Below, piece after piece: positions 43,091-52,316 of a stretch of DNA of 64,000 nucleotides; within the stretch, counting starts at the first letter, position 1, and the number at the start of each line of letters is the position of its first letter. The DNA is from Amycolatopsis albispora (GTDB taxonomy: Bacteria > Actinomycetota > Actinomycetes > Mycobacteriales > Pseudonocardiaceae). The notes below the pieces were generated by a model. That model saw only the letters and a list, made by a program, of their open reading frames with translations, was not told where the DNA came from and did no database searches. The stretch lies in contig NZ_CP015163.1 of assembly GCF_003312875.1 (NCBI RefSeq), forward strand, positions 7,874,001 to 7,938,000. The letters run 5' to 3'. The position numbers and the translations under genes were made by a program.

Positions 43091-44140
43091 ATGATCGGAC
43101 ATCTCGCGTATGCCGTTGGCAGTCCCTGTCCGACGCTGGTGCTGGACGCGCGGTACCTGCCGCGGGACCGCGACGCGCTGCTGGCGGCGCTGGGGGACGC
43201 GCGGCGCTGGATGTCCGACGCCGGTGGTGACCACGTGCTCAAGGTGGCGCTGATCGAACCGTCCAAGCACCCGCTGTGCGACCTGGACTACCGGTTCATC
43301 CAAGCGCTGCCCGAGGACCACGGCAAGTTCGACCTGCTCGGCTCGTGCGGGCACTCGGTGCTGTCGGCGATCACCTCGGCGGCGGAGAACGGCATGGTGC
43401 CGCGGCTGGTGCCCGGTCAGCGGGTGCGCGTCAACGTGCTCAACAACGGTGACTACCTGGCCTGCGAAGTGGACGAGGTGACCAAGGAGAGCACCCGGTT
43501 CACCATGCACTTCCTGCAGACGCCGCCCCGGCCGGTGTCGGCCATGCTGCTCGACGGCTCCCCGGTGACCACGCTCGAAGTGGACGGCACGCACGTCGAC
43601 GTTTCGCTGGTGTCGGCCGGGAACCCCTACGTTTTTGTCGGCTCGAAGGGCGCCGGCGTGGAAACCGCGGACGAGTTGTTCGCCGACGATTCCGCGTTGT
43701 TCGACCGCCTCAGCCGGATCCGGGTGGCCGCCGCGGCACACCTCGGCATGCCGGCCGACAGCGTGTTCCCCAAGGTCGCGGTGACCATTCCCGGTGAGGA
43801 CGGCAAGCTGGTGGTGCGGGCGATTTCGGTGCCGTCGTGGCATCCGACGCTGGCCATGACCGGCACCGCCTGCCTCGGCGTGGCCGCCGGGATCGAGGGC
43901 TCCATCCCGTGGCAGGCCGCCCAGGAAGCCGGGTGCGGGGACAACGTGATCAGCGTGGTCACCCCCGGCGGGGTGGTCGAGGTCTTCGCCGCGATGAGCA
44001 TCCAGGACGACCAGCGGCACGTCGCCTGGATCACCGTCGGCGACAAGCGGGTCGACTTCCACGGCTCGTTCTTCATCGAACCGCTCGCCCACTTCCAATT
44101 CAAGGAGACGTCCGAATGCCTGTCGGAGTCAGCAGCATGA
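43091..44140 (+). CDS. PrpF-like isomerase (DAP-epimerase superfamily)
   Basis: 349 residues. Two superfamily Cys positions are present in the right sequence surroundings: GSCGH (Cys86) and TGTAC (Cys261). VSAGNPYVFVGSKGAG matches the DAGNP.VFV pattern of PrpF/4-oxalomesaconate-tautomerase proteins. Such enzymes move a double bond or invert a stereocentre by two-base proton transfer. It is the first gene of a tightly coupled ten-gene operon. A racemase role, as in O-ureidoserine racemase, is an alternative, since DapF-fold enzymes do both. Confidence 0.82.
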   Translation: MIGHLAYAVGSPCPTLVLDARYLPRDRDALLAALGDARRWMSDAGGDHVLKVALIEPSKHPLCDLDYRFIQALPEDHGKFDLLGSCGHSVLSAITSAAENGMVPRLVPGQRVRVNVLNNGDYLACEVDEVTKESTRFTMHFLQTPPRPVSAMLLDGSPVTTLEVDGTHVDVSLVSAGNPYVFVGSKGAGVETADELFADDSALFDRLSRIRVAAAAHLGMPADSVFPKVAVTIPGEDGKLVVRAISVPSWHPTLAMTGTACLGVAAGIEGSIPWQAAQEAGCGDNVISVVTPGGVVEVFAAMSIQDDQRHVAWITVGDKRVDFHGSFFIEPLAHFQFKETSECLSESAA

Positions 44141-45243
44141 CTGACCTCGCTTCGACGCTGGAGATCTTCCGCGAGGCCGCGGCGCGGTCCGACGACACCA
44201 ACGTGCCCGACGACCAGGCGCTGATCGAGCTGCGCAAGTCGGGCCTGCTCGCCACCGCGGTGCCGGTGGAGTACGGCGGCAACGGCGCGGACACCGTCGA
44301 ACTGAACGAACTGGTCTCGAAGATCGCCGAGGTGAACCCCTCGATGGCGATCATCATGTTCCAGCACTTCGCGGTCTGCGCCCGGATCAACGAGTGGGGC
44401 ACCGCGGAGCAGAAGGAGCTGTGGCTGCCCGGCATGGCCACCGGCGACACGCTCGGCGCCTCGGCGTGGAGTGAAACCGGTGCGGGCGCGGCGAAGAAGA
44501 ACCTGGCCACCTCGGCCGAGCGGATCGAGGACGGCCGCTGGCTGCTCAACGGCGCCAAGTCGTTCACCACCGGCGCCGGGGTGGCCGACATCTACCTGGT
44601 GCTGGTCGGCACCTCGGCCGGCCGCGAGCAGGAACAGGACACCAAGAACGTCTACGGCTCCGCCGGGCAGACCTTCTTCCTGGTGCGCAAGGAGAACGAG
44701 GGCCTGATCGCGAACCTCGGCCTGGAGCTGGCCGGGATGCGTGGTTCGGCCACCGGGTTCGTCTCGCTCAAGGACTGCGTGGTCGCCGACGACCACCGGC
44801 TCGGCCCGGTCGGCCACGCGCCGGCGATCATCGCGGGCGTCCGGGAGTCCGGTGCCACGCTCGGCGCGGTGTCGGTCGGCGTGGCGAAGGCCGCGCTGGA
44901 CGTGGCGCTCGCGCACTTCACCAAAACCGGGGCGCTGGAGGCGCCGACCGTCCGGCACCGGGTGACCGAGCTGAGCGTGCAGGTCGAGGCGGCCCGCGCG
45001 ATCGTCGCCTTCGCCGGGAGCCGCCGGGGCGAGGACCCGGGCGCGGTCACCTTGCGCAGCAAGCTTTTTGCCTCGGTCACCGCCGAGCACGTGTGCTTCG
45101 AGGTGGCGCGCATGCTCGGCTCCGCCGCGTACCTGGTCAACCACCAGCTGAACCGGCTGATCTCCGACGCCAGGGCGGTGGCGCTGATGGGTCCGACGAA
45201 CGAACTCTGCCGAGAGCTGGTGTCCGCGTCATGGGTGAACTGA
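44116..45243 (+). CDS. Acyl-CoA-dehydrogenase-like flavoenzyme
   Basis: 375 residues from ATG 44116, which has AAGGAG at 8 nt; ATG 44137 (ATGA overlap) is the alternative. The fold is clear: PVEYGGNGADTVELNEL, GASAWSETGAGA (FAD/substrate loop), SFTTGAGVADIYLV and a C-terminal helical domain. The common catalytic Glu near the C terminus is not obvious to me, so it may be an oxidase, monooxygenase or acyl-carrier dehydrogenase. It overlaps both neighbours, so it belongs to the ATP-grasp operon. Confidence 0.85.
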   Translation: MPVGVSSMTDLASTLEIFREAAARSDDTNVPDDQALIELRKSGLLATAVPVEYGGNGADTVELNELVSKIAEVNPSMAIIMFQHFAVCARINEWGTAEQKELWLPGMATGDTLGASAWSETGAGAAKKNLATSAERIEDGRWLLNGAKSFTTGAGVADIYLVLVGTSAGREQEQDTKNVYGSAGQTFFLVRKENEGLIANLGLELAGMRGSATGFVSLKDCVVADDHRLGPVGHAPAIIAGVRESGATLGAVSVGVAKAALDVALAHFTKTGALEAPTVRHRVTELSVQVEAARAIVAFAGSRRGEDPGAVTLRSKLFASVTAEHVCFEVARMLGSAAYLVNHQLNRLISDARAVALMGPTNELCRELVSASWVN

Positions 45244-46592
45244 AGTCCGAGCTGGTGGTCACCGGCGGCCGGGTGGTCACGCCCGGCGGCGTGCGCGCGG
45301 CCAACGTGGTGGTCGACGGCGGGCGGATCACCGCCATCACCGAGGATGCACCGGCTGCCGAGTCCACTGTGGACGCCAAGGGCGCGTACGTGCTGCCCGG
45401 CCTGATCGACACCCACGTGCACTTCCGCACGCCCGGCCTGCTGCACAAGGAGGACTGGGCACACGGCAGCCGCGCCGCGGTGGCCGGTGGCGTGACCACG
45501 GTGATGGACATGCCGAACACCATCCCGCCCACGCTGGACCCCGAGGCCGTGGTGGCCAAGGCCGAGCTGGTGTCGGGCAACTCGCTGGTGGACTTCCGCT
45601 TCCACATCGGCGCCGACCCGGAACGCCCGGAGCTGCTGGCCGGGCTCGACCCCGAGATCGCGGTCAGCGCCAAGGTTTTCATGGCCGGGCACCACACCGC
45701 GCCGACCGTGGTCCGCGACCCGGCCGTGCTGGAGAAGATCTTCGCCACGGCCGCGGGCAGCGACCTGCAGCTGGTGCTGCACGCGGAGGACGACTCGCTG
45801 TTCGAACTGCTCGACCAGTGGCAGGGCCCGCCGGTCTCCTACGCCGAGTACGAGCAGCGGCGCCCGCGCAGCGGCGGGATCGCCGCCGTGGCCAGGGTGC
45901 TGGAGCTGGTGCGCCGGTACGGCACCAAGGCGCACATCCTGCACCTGTCCAGCCGTGAAGAGGCCGATCTGGTGTGCGCGGCGAAGGCCGCCGGGCTGCC
46001 GGTCAGCTTCGAGGTCACCGGGCACCACCTGTCCTTCACCGACGCGGACACCTGCCGCGGTGGTGCGCGCACCCGGCTTTCGCCGTCGATCCGCGCGCAG
46101 GCCGACCAGGACCGGCTGTGGGCGGCGGTGCGCGCCGGGGAGGTCGGCAGCATCGGCAGCGACCACGCACCGCACACCGTCGAGGAGAAGACCCGCTCGG
46201 TCGCCGACTCGCCGCCCGGCCTGCCCGGCGTCCAGGAACTGGGGACCGCGGTGTGGACCGGGATGCGCCGCCGGTTCGACGAGCCGGAGGACGTTTCGGC
46301 CGCACGACTGGCTTCGGTGCTGTCGGCCAAGCCCGCCGAGTTGTTCCGGCTGGCGGGCAAGGGCCGGATCGAGCCGGGTGCCGACGCGGACCTGGCCATC
46401 TTCGACCCCGCCGAGACCTGGATGCTCTCGGCCCACCACGTCTTCGCCAAGTGCGGCTGGTCCGCCTACGAGGGCTGGACCATGTCCGGTCGCGTGCGCC
46501 AGACGATCCGGGCCGGGCGGGTGGTCTGGGACGCCGCCACCGGCACCTTCGGTGAGCCCGACGGGCGCTGGCTGACCGGGAGGGCGCACTGA
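45231..46592 (+). CDS. Dihydroorotase/allantoinase-like cyclic amidohydrolase
   Basis: 453 residues. All metal-site elements of the family are visible: DTHVHF (HxH), the probable carbamylated Lys in SAKVFMAGHH, VLHAEDD, ILHLSS and GSDHAPHT (Asp). Active enzymes open or close cyclic amides such as dihydroorotate, allantoin or hydantoins. It overlaps the acyl-CoA dehydrogenase and MFS genes. In this operon it is more likely to act on a pathway intermediate, for example a ureido or cyclic imide compound, than in pyrimidine synthesis; that is inference. Confidence 0.9.
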   Translation: MGELKSELVVTGGRVVTPGGVRAANVVVDGGRITAITEDAPAAESTVDAKGAYVLPGLIDTHVHFRTPGLLHKEDWAHGSRAAVAGGVTTVMDMPNTIPPTLDPEAVVAKAELVSGNSLVDFRFHIGADPERPELLAGLDPEIAVSAKVFMAGHHTAPTVVRDPAVLEKIFATAAGSDLQLVLHAEDDSLFELLDQWQGPPVSYAEYEQRRPRSGGIAAVARVLELVRRYGTKAHILHLSSREEADLVCAAKAAGLPVSFEVTGHHLSFTDADTCRGGARTRLSPSIRAQADQDRLWAAVRAGEVGSIGSDHAPHTVEEKTRSVADSPPGLPGVQELGTAVWTGMRRRFDEPEDVSAARLASVLSAKPAELFRLAGKGRIEPGADADLAIFDPAETWMLSAHHVFAKCGWSAYEGWTMSGRVRQTIRAGRVVWDAATGTFGEPDGRWLTGRAH

Positions 46593-47881
46593 TGTTCGAG
46601 GGCATGAACCGCAACATCAAGATCCGCATCGGGGTCGGTTTCGTCCAGCGGTTCCTGGACGTGATGCTGATCCCGCTGATGGTGATCTACTTCTCGCAGC
46701 TCTACGGCGCGGCCACGGCCGGCGTGCTCACCATGATCGCCGCCGCGGTGGCGATCGGCTGCACCTTTCTCGGCGGGCACCTGTCGGACGTCCGCGGGCG
46801 CCGCAGCACGCTGCTGGTCGGTGAGGTCGGCAGCCTGGTCGCGTTCATCGGCATGGCGCTGGCCAACTCGGTCTGGGAGTCCGGGCTCGGGGTCTACCTG
46901 TTCTACCTGGCCAACACCGGCCTGATCGCGATCGTGCGACCGGCCAGCGACGCGATGGTCATCGACGCGTCCGAACCGGACATCCGCAAGGCGGTCTACG
47001 CGGTCATCTACTGGTCCACCAACGTGGCCTTCGTGGTCGGCGCGCTGGTCGGCGCCTTCCTGTACACCAGCCTCAACGAACTGCTCTGGGCCTCGGCCGC
47101 GGCCACCGGGGTGGTCGCGGTGGTCACCTGGCTGTGGGTGTCGGAAACCAAGCCGGAGGACGCGGCCGGCGCCGCGCCGCAGCAGCGGAACTGGCTGGTT
47201 TCGATGCTGCTCGGGTACGTGGACGTGCTCAAGGACCGGGTGTTCGCCAAGCTGTTCTGGGGCATCCTGCTGTTCACCTGCGTGCAGGTGCAGCTCTCGT
47301 CGTACATCGCGGTCCGGCTGGCCGAGGAGTTCACCCCGCAGCGCCTGTTCGACCTCGGGTTCTGGGAACTCGACGTGGACGGCGTGAACATGTTCGGCAT
47401 CCTGCGCTCGATCAGCTGCTTCCTGGTGGTGTGCCTGGCGCTGTACGCCCGCAAGATGCTCGCGCGGACCAGCGACGGCAAGCAGCAGACCATGGGCACG
47501 CTGATGTTCACCGCCGGGTACATGACCGTCGCGGTGTCCAACGACCCGTGGGTGCTGATCGCGGCGGCCGCGGTGTTCGCGCTCGGGGAGATCGTCTGCT
47601 CGCCCTCGCGGCAGGCGCTGCTCGCCGACGTGGTGCACCCCGGCGCGCGCAGCAAGTACATGGCGGTCTACCAGCTGCAGTTCCGCATCGCGCTGGTGGT
47701 CGGCCCGCTGTTCGTGACGCTGGGCACGCAGGTCTCGTCCGTGGTGATCAGCCTGCTCTACGGGGTGTTCGGCCTGGCCTCGCTGGTCCTCGTGCAGCTG
47801 ACGATTCGTGATCGTGACGCGGGCCGGGCGGCCGGTGTCCAGGCCCCGCTCGCCACCGCCGGACAAGGAGCGCAACGGTGA
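46592..47881 (+). CDS. MFS transporter of the ATP-grasp operon
   Basis: 429 residues with about 12 TM helices and motif A GGHLSDVRGRRSTLL near residue 62. It starts within the preceding stop (TGATG), and its stop overlaps the next start. Placed inside a biosynthetic operon, it is the probable exporter of that product. It resembles 12-TM drug/peptide exporters in length and layout. Confidence 0.88.
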   Translation: MFEGMNRNIKIRIGVGFVQRFLDVMLIPLMVIYFSQLYGAATAGVLTMIAAAVAIGCTFLGGHLSDVRGRRSTLLVGEVGSLVAFIGMALANSVWESGLGVYLFYLANTGLIAIVRPASDAMVIDASEPDIRKAVYAVIYWSTNVAFVVGALVGAFLYTSLNELLWASAAATGVVAVVTWLWVSETKPEDAAGAAPQQRNWLVSMLLGYVDVLKDRVFAKLFWGILLFTCVQVQLSSYIAVRLAEEFTPQRLFDLGFWELDVDGVNMFGILRSISCFLVVCLALYARKMLARTSDGKQQTMGTLMFTAGYMTVAVSNDPWVLIAAAAVFALGEIVCSPSRQALLADVVHPGARSKYMAVYQLQFRIALVVGPLFVTLGTQVSSVVISLLYGVFGLASLVLVQLTIRDRDAGRAAGVQAPLATAGQGAQR

Positions 47882-49122
47882 CCCCGGAGAACACGGTGCT
47901 GCTGGTCGGCGCCACGGTGAAGGTGGTGCGGGCGGCCAAGGACCACGGGCTGTCGGTCATCCTGGTCCAGCACCAGAACAAGTTCACCCCGGAGCAGGCG
48001 GAGCTGGCCGACGTCACGCTGATCGCCGACTTCACCGACTGGTCCGCGGTCCGCCCGCACGCCGAGGCCGCCTACGAGCGCTGGGGCTTCACCACCGCGC
48101 TCGGCCTGACCGACCCGGCGCTGGACTCGGCGGCGCGGATCAACGACCTGTTCGGCCTGCCCGGCACCAGCTACGCGGTTTCCCGGCTGCTGCAGGACAA
48201 GTTCCAGATGCGGCAGCGGCTCGCCGAGGCTGGCGTGTCCTCGGCCATCGGCGCGCGGTTGATGACCGACCGGCAGAGCCTGCTCGACTTCGGCGCGGAG
48301 TTCGGCTACCCGTTCGTGGCCAAGCCGACCGACGCGGCGGCCAGTCTCGGGGTGTTCCGGGTGACGGGTCCGTCCGATGTGGACGAGGTGTGGCGTGAGC
48401 TGGAGGTCCTGCGCGGCAACGGGCCCGCACGCGGGTGCGGCGGGCTGTTCACCGTCACCGACGTGATCATGGAGGAGTACGTCGACGGGCCGGAGTTCAG
48501 CGTCGAGTCGTTCAGCTTCGGCGGGCGGCACGTGGTGGTGTCGGTGACCGAGAAGTCCACTGCGGACGGACACTTCGCCGAGCTGGGCCACACCGTGCCC
48601 GCACGCATCGACCGCTTCCGCGAGAACCGGATCGTCGGTGCCACCCGGGAGTTCCTGGACGCGGTCGGGCTGACCGACGGGCCGGGCCACACCGAGATCA
48701 AGTTCGGCGCCCGCGGCCCGGTGGTGATCGAGTCGCACAACCGGATCGGCGGCGACCGCATCCACGACCTGGTCGAGGCGGTCTACGGCATCGACCTCAC
48801 CCACTACGCGGTCGGCTGGCCGTTCGGGCTGGTCAGCGAGCTGCGTGAGCGGCCGAAGCCGGACGGCGGCGCGGCGGTCCGGTTTGTCGAGGGGACGGCG
48901 GGAACCGTCGCCTCGATCGACGGGCTGGACGAGCTGCGAGCCCGTCCCGAGGTGATCGCCGCCGACGCGCTGGTCTCGGTGGGCGACCGGGTGGGCCCGG
49001 TGCGCGACAACCACGACCGGCTCGCGCTGGTCGCGGCGACCGGCCCGACCGGCGACGCCGCGGTGAAGCTGTGCGAGGAACTGATCGAGAACACCCTGCG
49101 GATCCAGGTGGTGGCGGAATGA
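47878..49122 (+). CDS. ATP-grasp ligase 1
   Basis: 414 residues from GTG 47878, overlapping the MFS stop. The ATP-grasp fold shows FPFVAKPTDAAASLGV-like P-loop/Lys (written YPFVAKP here), EEYVDGPEFSVESFSFGG (lid and Glu), and HTEIKFGARGPVVIESHNRIGGDRI, with the Mg-binding Glu and Asn. It resembles L-amino-acid ligases of the BacD/carnosine-synthase group. It would activate a carboxylate as an acyl phosphate and join it to an amine. All ligands look intact. Confidence 0.92.
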   Translation: MTPENTVLLVGATVKVVRAAKDHGLSVILVQHQNKFTPEQAELADVTLIADFTDWSAVRPHAEAAYERWGFTTALGLTDPALDSAARINDLFGLPGTSYAVSRLLQDKFQMRQRLAEAGVSSAIGARLMTDRQSLLDFGAEFGYPFVAKPTDAAASLGVFRVTGPSDVDEVWRELEVLRGNGPARGCGGLFTVTDVIMEEYVDGPEFSVESFSFGGRHVVVSVTEKSTADGHFAELGHTVPARIDRFRENRIVGATREFLDAVGLTDGPGHTEIKFGARGPVVIESHNRIGGDRIHDLVEAVYGIDLTHYAVGWPFGLVSELRERPKPDGGAAVRFVEGTAGTVASIDGLDELRARPEVIAADALVSVGDRVGPVRDNHDRLALVAATGPTGDAAVKLCEELIENTLRIQVVAE

Positions 49123-49940
49123 CGATCGTGATCATGGACGGGTTCCCCGGCCCGCTGCCTCCCTACGCGGAGTGGCTGCGGGACAGCGGCAAGGAGTTGC
49201 TGCTGGTCACCGGCCGCGCCCGCGAGGAGGTCGGTGGCGGGTACGACCGCGTCGAGGTGGTCGAGGGCTACGCGAACTCCCCGGCGGTGGACCGGTTCCT
49301 GCTGAACCTCGGGCTGCGCACCGAGCTGTCGGCGATCGTCGCGACCGAGACGCCGGACCTGGTCCGCAGCGGCGCGCTGCGCGACTACTTCGGCATCGCC
49401 GGGCAGAGCCGGGAGGACGCCGCGGTGCTCGCCGATCCGGTCGCCGTGCGCGAGCGGCTGGCCGTGGCCGGGGTGCCGGTGATCGACGTGGCACCCGTGC
49501 TGCGGATCACCGACGTCTACGCGGCGGCGGCGAAATTCGGTTACCCGGTGCGGATCCGCGAGCGCAAGATCCCCGGGCACCCGGCCGCCGCGGTGCTCAA
49601 CGACGAGGCGGAGGTCCGCATCTACACCCAGGGCGGGCTCACCCCGGACCTGATCTCGGTGCCCAGCCTGTTCGCCGAACCGTGGGTGGTCGGCGAGCGG
49701 CACCGGGTGGTCGGGCCGGTGCCCGCGGCTTCCGGCGAGCGCCCCGAGCTGGTGTCCATTGTGGAGGCGACGCTGGCGGCCCTGCCGGTGGTGCCCGGCC
49801 AGCCGTACGCGGTGGAGGTGGTGCACACCACCGACGGCCGCTGGCTGGTGGACGGGATCGGCGCGGAGACGTCGGACGAGGACGAGCACCGGACGGCCGT
49901 CCGCGTGCAGGCCGGGCTCGAGACAGGAGTGAAGCGATGA
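49119..49940 (+). CDS. Degenerate ATP-grasp-like protein
   Basis: 273 residues, far shorter than the neighbours (414 and 418). The N-terminal biotin-carboxylase-like domain can be aligned (ELSAIVATETPDLVRSGALR), followed by FGYPVRIRERKIPGHPAAAVL, where the ATP-binding Lys motif (VVKP) has become VRIR. The Mg-binding Glu/Asn segment (E.AGR or ESHNR in the neighbours) reads VDGIGAETSDED and lacks those ligands. The frame is intact and coupled on both sides, so it is probably expressed and serves as a structural or regulatory subunit of a neighbouring ligase. Confidence 0.75.
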   Translation: MTIVIMDGFPGPLPPYAEWLRDSGKELLLVTGRAREEVGGGYDRVEVVEGYANSPAVDRFLLNLGLRTELSAIVATETPDLVRSGALRDYFGIAGQSREDAAVLADPVAVRERLAVAGVPVIDVAPVLRITDVYAAAAKFGYPVRIRERKIPGHPAAAVLNDEAEVRIYTQGGLTPDLISVPSLFAEPWVVGERHRVVGPVPAASGERPELVSIVEATLAALPVVPGQPYAVEVVHTTDGRWLVDGIGAETSDEDEHRTAVRVQAGLETGVKR

Positions 49941-51193
49941 CCGTCCTTGTGCTGCACCACCGCAGTTCGCTGGCGGCCTGCCCGTACCCGCGGTGGCTGG
50001 CCGGGTATGACGGCGACGTGGTGCTGATCGCCTCGCGCGAGCACCTCGGCTGGGTCGGGGAGGACCTGCCGACCGGGGACGACCACGGTTACCGGCACAT
50101 GGAGGCCATCGACAACTACGAGGTCGGTGGTGTGCTGGAGGAGCGCGTGCTCGAACTCGCGCGCAAGTACGACGTCAAGCACATCTTCACCTTCCAGGAG
50201 CACGACCTGGAGCGGGCGGCGCAGCTGCGTGAGCTGCTCGGGCTGCCGGGCCAGACGCTGGAGAGCGCGATCCCGTTCCGCAACAAGCTGGTGATGAAGC
50301 AGATCGCCTCGGCGGCTGGCATCGAGGTCGCCCCGCACGCGCCCGTCGAATGCGCGGCGGACCTGCTCGTTTTCGCTGAGCAGCACGGGTTCCCGGTGGT
50401 GGTCAAGCCCCGTGACGGTGCCGGGTCCATCGGTGTCCGCGTGCTCAACGACGCCGCCGAGCTGGACGCCTTCCTCGACGAGGACCTGGACATCTACGGC
50501 CCGCTGCAGTCGAACCTGATGGTGGAGGCCTTCGTCCCCGGGTCGATGGCACATGTGGACGGGCTGGTGGTCAACGGCGAGGTGGTGTTCTCCTGGCCGT
50601 CGCAGTACCTGTTCCAGCTGGCCTCGTTCAAGGAGGAGCGCGGCGGCAGGCACGACGTCACCATGGACCGCGACGACCCGCTCGCCCAGCGCATGATCGA
50701 CTTCGTGGACCGGGTGATCGACGCGCTGCCCGCGCCGCCGAACTTCGTGTTCCACTGCGAGGTCTTCCGCACCCCGGACGACCGGCTGGTGCTGTGTGAG
50801 ATCGCCGGGCGGACCGGTGGCGCGCAGACCCGCGCGGTGATCCAGACCCTGTTCGGCGTGGAGCTGAACGAATGCTGGCTGCGCGCCGATGTCGGCCTGC
50901 CGCTGCCGGTGCCGACCGGGCAGGGCCGGTTGCAGCCGGCCAAGATGACCGGGCAGCTGGTGCTCGGCAAGCGGCCGGGCAAGGTGCTCGCGGTGCGCGG
51001 TGAGCCGCCGTTCGACTGGGTCGAGCGGCAGAAGGTGTTTGTCGAGGTCGGCGAGGTCATGCCGGTACCGCGGTATTCGGCCGACTTCATGGCCGCCTAC
51101 CTGGTCTCCGGGCCGGACCGGGCCACCGTGCAGCACCGGCTGAACGAGCTGGAGACCTGGTTCTTCGACGGGCTGGTGCTGGGTGATGCCTGA
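49937..51193 (+). CDS. ATP-grasp ligase 2
   Basis: 418 residues from ATG 49937 (ATGA overlap). ATP-grasp features are FPVVVKPRDGAGSIGVRVL (P-loop and Lys), MVEAFVPGSMAHVDGLV (lid) and FHCEVFRTPDDRLVLCEIAGRTGG (Mg-binding Glu). It is distinct from ligase 1 but of the same fold and length. Two active ligases in one operon could form two successive amide bonds without an NRPS. Substrates are unknown. Confidence 0.92.
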   Translation: MTVLVLHHRSSLAACPYPRWLAGYDGDVVLIASREHLGWVGEDLPTGDDHGYRHMEAIDNYEVGGVLEERVLELARKYDVKHIFTFQEHDLERAAQLRELLGLPGQTLESAIPFRNKLVMKQIASAAGIEVAPHAPVECAADLLVFAEQHGFPVVVKPRDGAGSIGVRVLNDAAELDAFLDEDLDIYGPLQSNLMVEAFVPGSMAHVDGLVVNGEVVFSWPSQYLFQLASFKEERGGRHDVTMDRDDPLAQRMIDFVDRVIDALPAPPNFVFHCEVFRTPDDRLVLCEIAGRTGGAQTRAVIQTLFGVELNECWLRADVGLPLPVPTGQGRLQPAKMTGQLVLGKRPGKVLAVRGEPPFDWVERQKVFVEVGEVMPVPRYSADFMAAYLVSGPDRATVQHRLNELETWFFDGLVLGDA

Positions 51194-52316
51194 GCGGAGA
51201 GTGGTGGTCGCCGGTGGGGGTATCGGCGGCCTCGCGCTGAGCATCGGCCTGTCACGTGCCGGGTTCGGCGTGACCGTGGTCGAGCGGGCCGCCCGGATCG
51301 CCGACGTGGGCGCCGGGCTGGTGCTGTACCCCAACGGGATCCGGGCGCTGGACACGATCAGCGCGCCGCTCGGCAAGGCGGTGCGCGCGGCCGGGCACGT
51401 CGCCGAGCCCGGGGACGTCCGCCCGCACCTCCGGTCGGACGGGGCGCTGCTGGCCTCGGACCCGATCGGGGCGCTGGAGGAGCGCTGGGGCACCCCGCAC
51501 GTGATGCTGCTGCGCTCGGCGTTGCAGAACGCGTTGCTGGACGAGGCGCTGGCGGTGGACGTGGACCTGCGCATCGGGCGCGAGGTGGTCGATCACGTGG
51601 ACACCAGTGACGAAGTGCGGGTGTCCCTTTCGGACGGTACCGAGGTGGCCGGTGAGCTGCTGGTCGGTGCCGACGGGCTGCGGTCCGGGGTGCGTTCGCG
51701 GCTGCTCGGCCCGGCGCCGATCAACTACCGGGGCTATTCGTCGGTGCGCGGGCGGACCGCCGCGTCGCACAACTTCCCGGTCGGGGTGACCGCGGCCGGG
51801 CCGGGCATCGACCTGTTCGTCGGTGCCGTCGGCGGTGGCCTGCTGTACTGGACCGCGAAGATCGTTTCCCCGCAGGGCGTGTGGCCCGCGAAGACGCCCG
51901 AGGTCGCGTTGTCCGAGCTGCTGGCCGTGATGGCCGACTGGGATCCGGCGCTGCTCGAACTGATCGAGACCACCGACACCGCGGCCGGTGTGGTGATGAC
52001 CGACATCGTGGACCGCGACCCCATTCCACAGTGGACCTCCGGCCGGGTGACGCTGCTCGGTGACGCCGTGCACCCGATGGCCCCGACGCTGGGGCAGGGC
52101 GCGGGCATGGCGCTGGAGGACGCGGCCGTGCTGACCGCGTGCCTGGCGAACGACAAGCTGGCGGACTACGACCGCATCCGCGCGCCGCGGACCCGCGAGA
52201 TCGTGTTGCTGTCCCGCCGGACCGGTGGTGTGGACCACGAGCGCGCCGTCGAGTTTTCCACTTTGGACAACCAGTTCTCCCGCCTGTTCGGCTGGCAGAT
52301 CGAAGGAGTGCAGTGA
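51186..52316 (+). CDS. FAD-dependent monooxygenase (PHBH type)
   Basis: 376 residues from ATG 51186 (a GTG one codon earlier is possible). Motifs are GGGIGGLALSIGLSRAG (FAD), the DG motif VGADGLRSGVRS, and GDAVHPMAPTLGQGAGMALED (second FAD site). It hydroxylates or epoxidises a small, often aromatic, substrate using NAD(P)H. The start lies inside the end of the ligase 2 gene and the stop overlaps the PLP-enzyme start, so it is part of the coupled operon. Confidence 0.92.
   Translation: MPERRVVVAGGGIGGLALSIGLSRAGFGVTVVERAARIADVGAGLVLYPNGIRALDTISAPLGKAVRAAGHVAEPGDVRPHLRSDGALLASDPIGALEERWGTPHVMLLRSALQNALLDEALAVDVDLRIGREVVDHVDTSDEVRVSLSDGTEVAGELLVGADGLRSGVRSRLLGPAPINYRGYSSVRGRTAASHNFPVGVTAAGPGIDLFVGAVGGGLLYWTAKIVSPQGVWPAKTPEVALSELLAVMADWDPALLELIETTDTAAGVVMTDIVDRDPIPQWTSGRVTLLGDAVHPMAPTLGQGAGMALEDAAVLTACLANDKLADYDRIRAPRTREIVLLSRRTGGVDHERAVEFSTLDNQFSRLFGWQIEGVQ

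Noticed and set aside
45231-46592. A housekeeping pyrimidine dihydroorotase (pyrC)
   Set aside because: No pyr genes flank it and it is embedded by overlaps in a biosynthetic-type operon, so a specialised amidohydrolase is more likely.
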